Position numbers and translations under genes: made by a program
Assembly (NCBI GenBank): GCA_045660225.1
Contig: JAZRDK010000074.1
Location: 1 to 10,496, forward strand
Length of the DNA stretch: 10,496 bases
Reading direction: 5' to 3'
Source of the DNA: Scatosoma sp045660225
Lineage (GTDB): Bacteria; Bacillota; Clostridia; Christensenellales; Borkfalkiaceae
Notes under the pieces: generated by a model
The model's database searches: none
Seen by the model: only the letters and a program-made list of their open reading frames with translations
Told to the model about the DNA's origin: nothing
In this document: positions 1-6,650 of the stretch, piece after piece
Layout: every line of letters begins with the position of its first letter
How positions within the stretch are numbered: position 1 is the stretch's first letter

Positions 1-96
1 CGTATCGAAGACAAATTATCCGAAGAAATCTTGCTTGGCAAAATCCGTAACGGACAAAACGTCAGCGTGGATTTTGTCGGGGGCGCGTTTGTCTTT
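1..96 (+). repeat. Artefactual extra copy of the clpC-like 3' end (matches 181-276)
   Basis: Bases 1-96 repeat bases 181-276 with a single difference that I can see (G at 81, T at 261, synonymous Gly). The copy is translatable in the same frame as the real gene but runs into the adapter at 97 and stops by chance at 124-126. It begins on exactly the base that follows the adapter at 181, so insert plus adapter make a 180-base unit. This is what a short library circle copied by rolling circle would give. I therefore regard it as an assembly artefact rather than a tandem duplication. Confidence 0.88.
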
Positions 97-180
97 AAGT
101 CGGGTCGTAGCCATGTCGTTCTGTGAGCCAAGGAGTTGTTCCATGGAGTTGTCTTCCTAAGACCGCTTGGCCTCCGACTT
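97..180. other. MGI/BGI DNBSEQ library adapter with 10-base barcode (contaminant)
   Basis: Bases 97-138 correspond to the 42-base DNBSEQ read-2 adapter (starts AAGTCGG, ends GAGCCAAGGAGTTG), with one mismatch at 104 (G where the adapter has A). Bases 139-148 (TTCCATGGAG) sit where the sample barcode belongs. Bases 149-180 are the reverse complement of the 32-base read-1 adapter (AAGTCGGAGGCC..., ending GGAAGACAA). The order and lengths 42+10+32 fill the gap between the two repeat copies exactly. The adapter sequences are from memory, but a match this long and in this order is very unlikely by chance. This stretch should be removed before any gene calling. Confidence 0.95.
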
Positions 181-288
181 CGTATCGAAGACAAATTATC
201 CGAAGAAATCTTGCTTGGCAAAATCCGTAACGGACAAAACGTCAGCGTGGATTTTGTCGGTGGCGCGTTTGTCTTTAACGCGATGTAA
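181..288 (+). CDS. ClpC/ClpB-family AAA+ ATPase, C-terminal fragment
   Basis: This is the last 35 codons of a gene whose 5' part is lost at the adapter junction. The peptide starts RIEDKLSEEILLGKI and ends FNAM before TAA at 286-288. The pattern IED-x-LSEE-[IL]-L-x-G-x-I-x-x-G closely follows the end of the second AAA+ module (small D2 subdomain) of Clp/Hsp100 proteins, nearest to ClpC of Bacillota. ClpC unfolds proteins for the ClpP peptidase in the cytoplasm; ClpB is a disaggregase. The tail is short after the last beta strand. Only 11 bases separate its stop from aroC, so the two may be co-transcribed. ClpC versus ClpB cannot be settled from this fragment. Confidence 0.75.
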   Translation, partial: RIEDKLSEEILLGKIRNGQNVSVDFVGGAFVFNAM

Positions 289-299
289 AGGAGAGAAGT

Positions 300-1439
300 A
301 TGAAATTAACCACGGCAGGGGAATCGCACGGCAAAGCGCTGGTTTCCATCATTGAAGGCTTGCCTGCACACTTAAAAATCGACACGGGTAAAATCGACGA
401 AGCGCTTGCGCTCCGTCAAAGCGGTTTTGGGCGCGGTGCAAGACAAAAAATCGAGCGCGACAGCGTGGAAGTTTTGACGGGAGTTCGAAACGGCGAAACG
501 TTGGGCAGTCCCGTCACCCTTTGCATTTACAATAAGGATTTTGAAAACTGGCAAAGCTCGATGTCGGCAGGCGCTTGCGACGAAACGGCGATGCAAAAAA
601 GGCGTCTGACGAAGGTGCGCCCTGGGCATGCAGACCTTACGGGCATTTTGAAATTCGCCCAAACGGACGCAAGAAACGTTTTAGAACGCGCGTCTGCGCG
701 CGAAACGGCAATTCGCGTCGCGTCGGGCGAAGTGTTTAGGGCGTATTTGTCCGAACTTGGTGTGGAAATCGGTGGCAGAGTTTGCGAAGTTTGCGGTATC
801 AAGGACGGGGGCAGTTACGCTTTTGCAGATTTGACTCGCGCAAAAACCACGCAACTTGGTATGTTAGATAGCATAGCGGAAGGACTTGCCGTCGAGAAGA
901 TTGCGCAGTTGAAAAAAGACGGCGACACGGCAGGTGGCGTGGTAGAAATTCGTGTCCGTGGCTTAAAGAGCGGTTTTGGCAACGTGATGACGTACGCGGA
1001 CAAGCTGGACGCACGGCTTGCGCGCGGACTTATGAGTATTCAGGCGGTCAAGGGTGTGGAAATCGGCGACGGTTTTTCCGCAAGCACGAAAAGCGGTAAG
1101 GACGTCCACGACGAAATTTTCTATTCGCAAGAGAAGGGGTATTATCGACAAACCAACCGCGCAGGCGGTTTAGAAGGCGGTATGTCCAACGGCGAAGAGA
1201 TTGTTTTGCGCGTGGCGATGAAACCGATTCCTACCTTAATGAAGGGGCTTAGGACGGTGGATTTGGAAACCAACCAGCCGACGACGGCGGCGTCTGAACG
1301 TAGCGACGTTTGCGCTATTTTCGCGCTCGGTATTATTGCGGAAGCGGTGGTTGCGGAAACGTTGGCGGTTGCCGTGTCCGAAAGGCTTGGCGGTGACACA
1401 ATGCAAGAAGTAAAGGAAAGATACGAAAAGTTGCAATAA
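300..1439 (+). CDS. aroC: Chorismate synthase
   Basis: It converts EPSP to chorismate, the last step of the shikimate pathway, using reduced FMN without net redox change. The 379-residue length is typical. Visible family signatures are GESHG at residues 7-11 with catalytic His10, the RQSGFGRG block near 39-46, RPGHADLTG with the second catalytic His110, SARETAIRVASGEV near 131, and the FMN/EPSP-binding TNRAGGLEGGMSNGE block in the second half, followed by MKPIPTL. The start is supported by AAGGAGAG (about 288-294) six bases ahead of the ATG. It leads a run of aro genes and nearly abuts aroB (2-base gap). No promoter is visible ahead because the preceding gene ends at 288, so transcription probably reads through from the Clp gene or starts within it. 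Confidence 0.97.
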   Translation: MKLTTAGESHGKALVSIIEGLPAHLKIDTGKIDEALALRQSGFGRGARQKIERDSVEVLTGVRNGETLGSPVTLCIYNKDFENWQSSMSAGACDETAMQKRRLTKVRPGHADLTGILKFAQTDARNVLERASARETAIRVASGEVFRAYLSELGVEIGGRVCEVCGIKDGGSYAFADLTRAKTTQLGMLDSIAEGLAVEKIAQLKKDGDTAGGVVEIRVRGLKSGFGNVMTYADKLDARLARGLMSIQAVKGVEIGDGFSASTKSGKDVHDEIFYSQEKGYYRQTNRAGGLEGGMSNGEEIVLRVAMKPIPTLMKGLRTVDLETNQPTTAASERSDVCAIFALGIIAEAVVAETLAVAVSERLGGDTMQEVKERYEKLQ

Positions 1440-1441
1440 GT

Positions 1442-2494
1442 ATGGAAACGATAGTCGTAAACACGCCTTCAACGGCAGGAAAAATTCATATAGGCACAGA
1501 CGTAATAAAAAAGCGTTTGCCTGCGCTTGTCGACGGGCAAAAGAACTTCGTCGTCACCGATTCCAACGTCAACGCCATCTACGGCGAAAGATTGAAATCT
1601 TGGTTTAAGGACGCGGAATTTTTCGTTTTGCCTGCCGGGGAAGAAAATAAAACTTTTCAATTTCTCGGCGAAATTTTAGAAAAAATGGCGGGGGCAGGGT
1701 TGCATCGAACGTCCAGATTGTTTGCGGTAGGCGGTGGCGTGGTCGGCGATATCGGTGGACTTTCGGCGGCAATGTATATGCGCGGTATTTCCTGTGTGCA
1801 AATCCCTACCACGCTTTTGGCGCAGGTCGACAGTAGCGTCGGCGGAAAAACGGCGGTGGACTTGGCAGGCGTTAAAAACGTCGTCGGCGCGTTTTATCAA
1901 CCTTGCGAAGTGCTGGTAGACCCCACGTTTTTAGACACGCTCCCTTTGCGCGAAATTAAGTGCGGTTTGGGCGAAATCGTGAAATACGCGGCGCTTAGCG
2001 AAGAGATGTTTAACAAACTCGAAAACGCCGAAGACTTGTCGGATAAGGGCTTTTTGAAGGGGTTAATATCCGCTTGTATACGCCATAAGGCGTCGGTGGT
2101 TACGGCGGACGAGAAGGAAACGGGCGAGAGAAAGAGCTTGAACGTCGGGCACACGACGGGGCACGCTATCGAGCTTTCTTACGGGCTTTCGCACGGCGAA
2201 AGCGTTTTATACGGTATGCTTTTTGAAACGCGTATGGCGATGGAAAAGGGTGTTTGTGAAAGCGCGTACGGAGAACGCTTGCTTGCCGTTATAAGGCGTG
2301 CGCTTGCCGTTGCGCCTTGCGAGAACGTGGATTTCAAGGACGTAGCGTTTTGTGCAAAAAAAGCGCACGCGGACAAGAAAAACAAGGACGACGGCTTGAT
2401 TCAAACGGCGGTTGCGAAAAACAAGGGCGAGTGGACGATGATGCAACTTCCTTTTGACGAATACCAAGCGTCCTTGGTTCGGCTTTGTAAATGA
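1442..2494 (+). CDS. aroB: 3-dehydroquinate synthase
   Basis: It cyclises DAHP to 3-dehydroquinate, the second step of the pathway, with NAD+ and a divalent metal. At 350 residues it has the family's normal size. The NAD-binding block GGGVVGDIGG is at 97-106, followed by PTTLLAQVDSSVGGKTAVD at 122-140. The three metal ligands are present: Glu178 in GLGEIVKY, His237 in NVGHTTGHAIE, and His251 in SHGE. The ATG lies two bases after the aroC stop. The only purine-rich SD candidate (AAAGGAAAG, 1412-1420) is about 21 bases upstream, too far for a standard site. Translation therefore probably depends on termination-reinitiation from aroC. Confidence 0.97.
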   Translation: METIVVNTPSTAGKIHIGTDVIKKRLPALVDGQKNFVVTDSNVNAIYGERLKSWFKDAEFFVLPAGEENKTFQFLGEILEKMAGAGLHRTSRLFAVGGGVVGDIGGLSAAMYMRGISCVQIPTTLLAQVDSSVGGKTAVDLAGVKNVVGAFYQPCEVLVDPTFLDTLPLREIKCGLGEIVKYAALSEEMFNKLENAEDLSDKGFLKGLISACIRHKASVVTADEKETGERKSLNVGHTTGHAIELSYGLSHGESVLYGMLFETRMAMEKGVCESAYGERLLAVIRRALAVAPCENVDFKDVAFCAKKAHADKKNKDDGLIQTAVAKNKGEWTMMQLPFDEYQASLVRLCK

Positions 2495-2510
2495 GAGAAG
2501 GATTTGAGTT

Positions 2511-3761
2511 ATGAAAATTCATACCATCGGGGAAGTTTCGGACGAGTTCGAGCTCCCTGGAGATAAATCGATTACGCATCGCGCGGTTATGCTCAACGCA
2601 GGGGCGGACGGCGAAGCCGTGGTCACGGGCGCGTTGATAGGCGAAGACTGTTTGTCTACGTGCGCGTGTATGCGCGCGTTGGGTGCAACCGTCGACGTCG
2701 ACGGAACAACGGTTCGCGTCAAAGGCACGTCGCAGTTTGCAAACGGCACGCAATTAAATTGCGGAAATTCGGGTACGACGATACGCCTTTTGACGGGCTT
2801 TGTTGCGGGCAAAGGCGTGACGGCAAAATTGTACGGCGACGATTCGCTGTCAATAAGACCGATGAAAAGGGTGTCTGAGCCCCTTTCGCGTTTGGGTGCA
2901 AAAGTGGAAACGACGGACGGGCATGCGCCCGTTTTCGTGTCGCCTTCACAACTGCACGGCGCGGACGTAAACCTTTTAGTGTCGTCGGCGCAGGTAAAAA
3001 GTGCCGTGCTTCTTGCAGGGCTTTCTGCGGATGGCGTTACCACGGTAAGCGAGCCGATAAAATCGCGCGACCATACCGAGCGGATGCTTGGTGCAATGGG
3101 CGCGAATATTGTCGTTGACGGCAACAAGATTACCTTGAAAAAAAGTCGACTGCACGCCGTAGACGTTTGCGTGCCTTCGGATATTTCGTCGGCGGCGTAT
3201 TTTATGGCGCTTGGCGCGTTGAAGGGACAAACGCTTTGCAAAAACGTCGGCGTCAACCCCACCCGTACGGGTATTTTGAAGGCGTTTGATAGGCTGGGGG
3301 TACGCTATACCCTGCTTAATCCACGCACGTCGGGTGGCGAAGAAGTTGCGGATATTCTCGTTGAAAAATCGGATATGCGCGCCATAACCCTTTGCGAAGA
3401 AGACGTGCCGAGTATGGTGGATGAACTGCCTTTGATTGCCCTTTTGTGCGCGTTCGCGGACGGCGAAACGAGAATTACGGGCGCAAAAGAACTTCGCGTA
3501 AAAGAAAGCGACCGTATTCGTACCACCGCAGAGTTGATTAACAATTTCGGGGGCGATTGTACGGCGACGGAAGACGGGTTTATTATCCGTGGCAAGAAGA
3601 AACTCTTGGGCGGAAATTGTGACAGCTATCTCGACCACCGCATTGCCATGACCGCAACCATCGGACTTTTGGCAAGCGAGAAAGGCGGTGAAATTTATCG
3701 GCCGGAGTGTTGCGCGATTTCCTTTCCCGACTTTTACGAAAAACTCGGTTTGCATACGTAA
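2511..3761 (+). CDS. aroA: 3-phosphoshikimate 1-carboxyvinyltransferase (EPSP synthase)
   Basis: It transfers enolpyruvyl from PEP to shikimate-3-phosphate, the sixth pathway step and the glyphosate target. At 416 residues it has the usual two-domain length. Visible motifs are PGDKSITHRA (Lys19), GNSGTTIRLLTG (85-96), RPM (116-118), SAQVKSA (159-165), RDHTE (186-190), NPTRTG (249-254), DELPLIALL with catalytic Asp304, RVKESDRI (329-336) and DHRIAMT (375-381). The set GDKS, SAQVK, RDHTE and NPTR matches the motifs used to define class II EPSP synthases, many of which are less glyphosate-sensitive. However, the Gly of GN-x-GT is kept rather than changed to Ala as in the CP4 enzyme. GAGAAGGA about 8 bases ahead supports the start. 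It lies 16 bases after aroB. Confidence 0.97.
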   Translation: MKIHTIGEVSDEFELPGDKSITHRAVMLNAGADGEAVVTGALIGEDCLSTCACMRALGATVDVDGTTVRVKGTSQFANGTQLNCGNSGTTIRLLTGFVAGKGVTAKLYGDDSLSIRPMKRVSEPLSRLGAKVETTDGHAPVFVSPSQLHGADVNLLVSSAQVKSAVLLAGLSADGVTTVSEPIKSRDHTERMLGAMGANIVVDGNKITLKKSRLHAVDVCVPSDISSAAYFMALGALKGQTLCKNVGVNPTRTGILKAFDRLGVRYTLLNPRTSGGEEVADILVEKSDMRAITLCEEDVPSMVDELPLIALLCAFADGETRITGAKELRVKESDRIRTTAELINNFGGDCTATEDGFIIRGKKKLLGGNCDSYLDHRIAMTATIGLLASEKGGEIYRPECCAISFPDFYEKLGLHT

Positions 3762-3779
3762 GAAGGGGGCAGGGTTGAA

Positions 3780-4592
3780 ATGAACGATAAAAAATTACGT
3801 TTGGGGCTTATCGGAAAAGACGTATCCAAATCCCCCAGCGCAAGGTTACACACCTTTATTCTAAACGAGTTTGGTATCGAGTGCGAATTTGAAAACTTTT
3901 CCGTTGGAAAAGACGCGTTTGACTTAGCCATGCGTCGTCTGCTGGGCGATTTCGACGCCTTTTGCGTGACGATTCCCTACAAGCGCGACGTGATGGAATA
4001 TCTCGACGAATTGAAGGGCGACGCCTTTTTGTTCGGCGCGGTCAACACGGTGGACTCGAAAACGCGGACGGGGTATAACACGGACGGCGAAGGCTTTTTG
4101 TTGATGGCAAAGTCGGCAGGAATTTCCTTTGCTGGCAAGCGCGTGTTGGTGCTTGGCGCAGGCGGTTCGGGCAGGAGCACCGCCGTCGCCGTAAAAGGGG
4201 AAGGCGCGGACGTGTTTATCTACCAACGCAACCAAGAAAAATTGAAGGAAACTTGCCTCAAACTCCAGCTCTCGCCGGCAACGGACGTAGAAGAAGGCGG
4301 ATACGATATTTTAATCAACTGCACGGGCGTAGGCATGCACGACACGGAAGGGCTTTCACCCGTTACGAAAAAGGCGTTTACGGGCGCGGAAACGGCAATC
4401 GATTTGATTTACACGCCTGCGGAATCGGAGTTTTTAAGGCTTGCGAAATTATCGGGCGCGAAAACCTTAAACGGCGCGTCGATGCTTTTTTACGTCGTCT
4501 ACTATGCGGACTGTCTGCTTGTAAATCGTCAACCGATTTTAAGCGAGGCGTACGAACTTTATAAAAAATACCGCCAAATTTGGGCGGAATAA
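3780..4592 (+). CDS. aroE: Shikimate dehydrogenase (NADP+)
   Basis: It reduces 3-dehydroshikimate to shikimate. The 270-residue length is typical. The substrate-binding serines sit in VSKSPS (Ser16, Ser18). VTIPYK carries the catalytic Lys68, and GAVNT (Asn89) and YNTDGEGF (catalytic Asp102) follow. The NADP-binding Rossmann motif GAGGSGRS is at 126-133, with basic residues (QRN, 149-151) where NADP-specific enzymes recognise the phosphate. DLIYTPAE at 208-215 and NGASML at 231-236 are the late family signatures. Two oddities are seen. The Gln that normally follows the ML motif (Gln244 in E. coli) aligns with Val239, and there are about two extra residues between KSP and the first helix. An AAGGGGG site 11 bases upstream supports the ATG. 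The genes on both sides belong to the same pathway. Confidence 0.94.
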   Translation: MNDKKLRLGLIGKDVSKSPSARLHTFILNEFGIECEFENFSVGKDAFDLAMRRLLGDFDAFCVTIPYKRDVMEYLDELKGDAFLFGAVNTVDSKTRTGYNTDGEGFLLMAKSAGISFAGKRVLVLGAGGSGRSTAVAVKGEGADVFIYQRNQEKLKETCLKLQLSPATDVEEGGYDILINCTGVGMHDTEGLSPVTKKAFTGAETAIDLIYTPAESEFLRLAKLSGAKTLNGASMLFYVVYYADCLLVNRQPILSEAYELYKKYRQIWAE

Positions 4593-4605
4593 ACGGAGAT
4601 AGATT

Positions 4606-5040
4606 ATGAAAATTTTGGTGCTTAACGGTGTAAATCTCAACCTTACCGGCTTGCGCGAACAAAGCGTATACGGTACGGCAACGTTAGACGAAATCAACGC
4701 AAAAATCGTCGCGTACTGTACGGCGAACGGCGACGAAGTCGATTTCTATCAAAGCAATATCGAAGGCGAACTCGTCAACGCTTTGCACAAGGCGTATTTG
4801 GACAAAGCGTACGACGCCATCGTGTTCAACGCAGGCGCGTTGACGCATTACAGCTACGCGCTCCGCGATGCGATTGCGTCGATAAAAATTCCCGTTGCGG
4901 AAGTGCATATGTCCAACGTCCACGCGCGCGAAGAATTTAGACGTCACAGCGTACTTTCCGAAGTTTGCAAAGGCGTCGTTTGCGGTTTTGGCGCAAGCAG
5001 TTATATCGCGGCAATCGTTGGGTTGAAAGCGTCGCTTTAA
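4606..5040 (+). CDS. aroQ: Type II 3-dehydroquinate dehydratase
   Basis: It dehydrates 3-dehydroquinate to 3-dehydroshikimate, the third pathway step, as the small dodecameric type II enzyme. At 144 residues it matches the family. The N-terminal signature LNGVNLNLTGLREQSVYG carries Arg17 and catalytic Tyr22; Val replaces the usual Pro of LNGPNLN. DFYQSNIEGELV follows, then FNAGALTHYS in place of NPGAYTHTS. The catalytic block EVHMSNVHAREEFRRHS has His101 and Arg108. The end GFGASSYIAA fits the family's G-x-G-x-x-x-Y ending. A GGAG site about 8 bases ahead supports the ATG. It lies 13 bases after aroE and 15 before aroK. Confidence 0.96.
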   Translation: MKILVLNGVNLNLTGLREQSVYGTATLDEINAKIVAYCTANGDEVDFYQSNIEGELVNALHKAYLDKAYDAIVFNAGALTHYSYALRDAIASIKIPVAEVHMSNVHAREEFRRHSVLSEVCKGVVCGFGASSYIAAIVGLKASL

Positions 5041-5055
5041 GTTGCGGGGGAGAAT

Positions 5056-5547
5056 ATGAACGTTATCCTTTGCGGTATGATGGGCTCTGGTAAGTCGACG
5101 GTGGGCAAAGCTTTGGCGGAAACGCTCGGCGCTATCCATTGCGACACGGACGCGCTTATCACAAAAACCCACGGCGAGATTTCCGCGATTTTTCAACGCG
5201 ACGGCGAAGCGCGTTTTCGCGAACTCGAAACGGAAACCGTGCGCGGATTGTCGGGGAAGGACGGCTTGGTCGTTTCGACTGGCGGTGGGCTTGTCTTAAA
5301 GCAAGACAACGTTCGTTTGCTTAGAAAAAACGGCAAAATCGTCTATCTTCGCGCAAAATTAGAAACGTTGGAAATGCGTTTGCGCGGTGACAATCAACGC
5401 CCGCTTTTACGAGAACAAGGCGCGCTTGAAAGATTGATGGCAAGCCGTGCGCCGACTTACGAAGGCGTTGCCGACTTTGTCGTAGACGTGGACGAAAAAA
5501 CGCCTAAGGAAATTGTGGCGGAGATTGTGGCAAGGATACAAAATTAA
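5056..5547 (+). CDS. aroK: Shikimate kinase
   Basis: It phosphorylates shikimate at the 3-hydroxyl with ATP, the fifth pathway step. The 163-residue length is typical of this small P-loop kinase. The Walker A motif is GMMGSGKST at 7-15. The shikimate-binding residues are Asp32 in CDTD and Arg55 in the FRELETE motif, together with the GGG of STGGG at 74-78. The lid arginine is Arg115 in NQRPLL, and the adenine-loop region SRAPTYEGVAD follows near 129. A GGGGGAG site about 6 bases ahead of the ATG supports the start. It is the last recognised aro gene of the run. Confidence 0.96.
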   Translation: MNVILCGMMGSGKSTVGKALAETLGAIHCDTDALITKTHGEISAIFQRDGEARFRELETETVRGLSGKDGLVVSTGGGLVLKQDNVRLLRKNGKIVYLRAKLETLEMRLRGDNQRPLLREQGALERLMASRAPTYEGVADFVVDVDEKTPKEIVAEIVARIQN

Positions 5548-5571
5548 GAAAATAAGGCAGGCAGGTGTGAG

Positions 5572-6270
5572 ATGAAAACGGTTTTAGTGACGGGTGGTGT
5601 GCGCGGAATCGGGCGTCCGATAGCGCTCGCGTTCTTAAAAAAAGGCTACCGCGTCGTGGCGACGTACTCTAAAGACGAAGAAAACGCAAAGCGTATGGAA
5701 GGCGAAGGCGTAGAAGTGTACCGCGCGGACGTTTCCAAGGAAACGGACGTCGTTTCGCTGTTTGAAAAGGTGGGCGCGGTGGACGTGCTCGTCAACAACG
5801 CAGGCGTTTCGCTGATTAAACAAATCCAAGACGTTACCTTAGACGAATACGAAAACGTGATGTCCGTCAACGTAAAGGGCGCGTTTTTATGCACGCGCGA
5901 AGCCGTGAAGGGGATGCTTAAAAAGAAGGACGGCTTGATTGTCAATATTTCGTCCGTTTGGGGCGAAGTGGGCGGAAGCTGTGAAAGCGTGTACTCGGCG
6001 TCGAAATCCGCGCTCATAGGGCTTACCAAGGCGCTCGCCAGCGAGTTGGGCTATTCGCGTATTCGCGTCAACTGCGTATCCCCCGGCGTTATCGATACGC
6101 CGATGAACGCGCATTTTACCGCCGACGAAATTGCATTGATGCAATCGGAAATTCCGATGGGGCGTTTGGGTACGGGCGAAGACGTGGCGCGCGCCGTCCT
6201 GTTTTTGGAAGAAAACGACTACGTCACGGGCGTAGACATCCCCGTCAACGGCGGATTTTCTATTGCGTAA
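5572..6270 (+). CDS. Short-chain dehydrogenase/reductase, FabG-like (possibly EF-P 5-aminopentanone reductase type)
   Basis: This is a classical SDR of 232 residues. The cofactor motif TGGVRGIG is at 7-14, with Val where Ser or Ala is usual. NNAGVS is at 75-80, and the catalytic tetrad is Asn100, Ser128, Tyr141 and Lys145. The end VTGVDIPVNGG is typical of FabG relatives. The stretch SSVWGEVGGSCESVYSASK resembles the WG-x-x-GASCE-x-x-YSA signature I associate with YmfI, the Bacillota reductase that finishes the modification of elongation factor P. Plain 3-oxoacyl-ACP reductase is the alternative. It follows aroK by 24 bases, so it is probably in the operon, but no shikimate step is left for it to catalyse. 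The SD candidate is the weak AGGCAGG. Confidence 0.82.
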   Translation: MKTVLVTGGVRGIGRPIALAFLKKGYRVVATYSKDEENAKRMEGEGVEVYRADVSKETDVVSLFEKVGAVDVLVNNAGVSLIKQIQDVTLDEYENVMSVNVKGAFLCTREAVKGMLKKKDGLIVNISSVWGEVGGSCESVYSASKSALIGLTKALASELGYSRIRVNCVSPGVIDTPMNAHFTADEIALMQSEIPMGRLGTGEDVARAVLFLEENDYVTGVDIPVNGGFSIA

Positions 6271-6271
6271 A

Positions 6272-6574
6272 TCAACGCTTTTTCAGATAGCTTTCTAAAA
6301 TATTTTGTATAAATTCGTCCGCAATTCCCTGCGTAGGGGATTGCGGATTTTCTTTTGGTTGTTCCGCTTTCGTTTCCGCTTTCGGCGGTTTTTTCGGTGG
6401 CTCGCTCGTTTGTTTTTGCAGGGTGCTAAACGTCTTGGTAAACGAAGACAAATCGTTTAGAAAGCGTAGCATTTGTTCAGAATCTTTAATTTGACTCATA
6501 AGCGGTTTGACACTTTCCGAGAAATCGGGATTTTGCGAAAGGTAGTAAAAAAGAACAAGCATTAAAATTTCCAT
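6272..6574 (-). CDS. Small hypothetical protein with hydrophobic N-terminus
   Basis: I do not recognise this 100-residue protein. The first 14 residues are hydrophobic (MEILMLVLFYYL), too short for a sure membrane helix. A predicted helical region with FSESVKPLMSQIKDSEQMLRFLNDL follows. Then comes a Pro/Lys/Glu-rich linker at about 55-82 and a final short helix ending SYLKKR. The ordered composition (helix, charged linker, helix) argues for a real gene. No strong SD precedes the first ATG; the internal Met5 has GGAAAT ahead of it and could be the true start. Its stop lies one base from the SDR stop, so the two genes converge with no room for a terminator. Confidence 0.6.
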   Translation of the reverse strand: MEILMLVLFYYLSQNPDFSESVKPLMSQIKDSEQMLRFLNDLSSFTKTFSTLQKQTSEPPKKPPKAETKAEQPKENPQSPTQGIADEFIQNILESYLKKR

Positions 6575-6610
6575 ACTATACGATACGCAACGTGTGACCT
6601 GTTTCGTGTC

Positions 6611-6637
6611 TAACGCATAGAATATACTACTGCGTTA
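6611..6637. promoter_or_regulatory. Inverted repeat flanking a -10-like element
   Basis: The perfect 7-base arms TAACGCA (6611-6617) and TGCGTTA (6631-6637) are separated by 13 bases that contain TATACT (6623-6628), a good -10 for the gene at 6651. No good -35 is seen at the right distance (bases 6599-6606 are a poor match). A repressor or activator site overlapping a regulated promoter is possible. A weak hairpin in the leader is another option. The right arm ends on the start of the AAGGGGG ribosome site. Confidence 0.4.
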
Positions 6638-6650
6638 AGGGGGTAAAGTG

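Noticed and set aside
1..288. Genuine tandem duplication of the clpC-like 3' end, or a two-unit CRISPR/repeat element
   Set aside because: The spacer between the copies is a DNBSEQ adapter with a barcode, so the repeat is explained by the library structure.
167..355. Open frame of 62 codons overlapping the aroC start
   Set aside because: It begins inside the adapter, is out of frame with the Clp fragment, and has no ribosome site or recognisable protein.
2519..3755. Two long minus-strand open frames (247 and 259 codons) inside aroA
   Set aside because: They are antisense to a fully supported EPSP synthase, have no recognisable domains, and follow the codon bias of the plus strand.
6265..6283. 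Small hairpin GCGT/ACGC followed by five T residues after the SDR gene
   Set aside because: Four pairs are too weak for a convincing terminator, and the sequence is coding on the minus strand.
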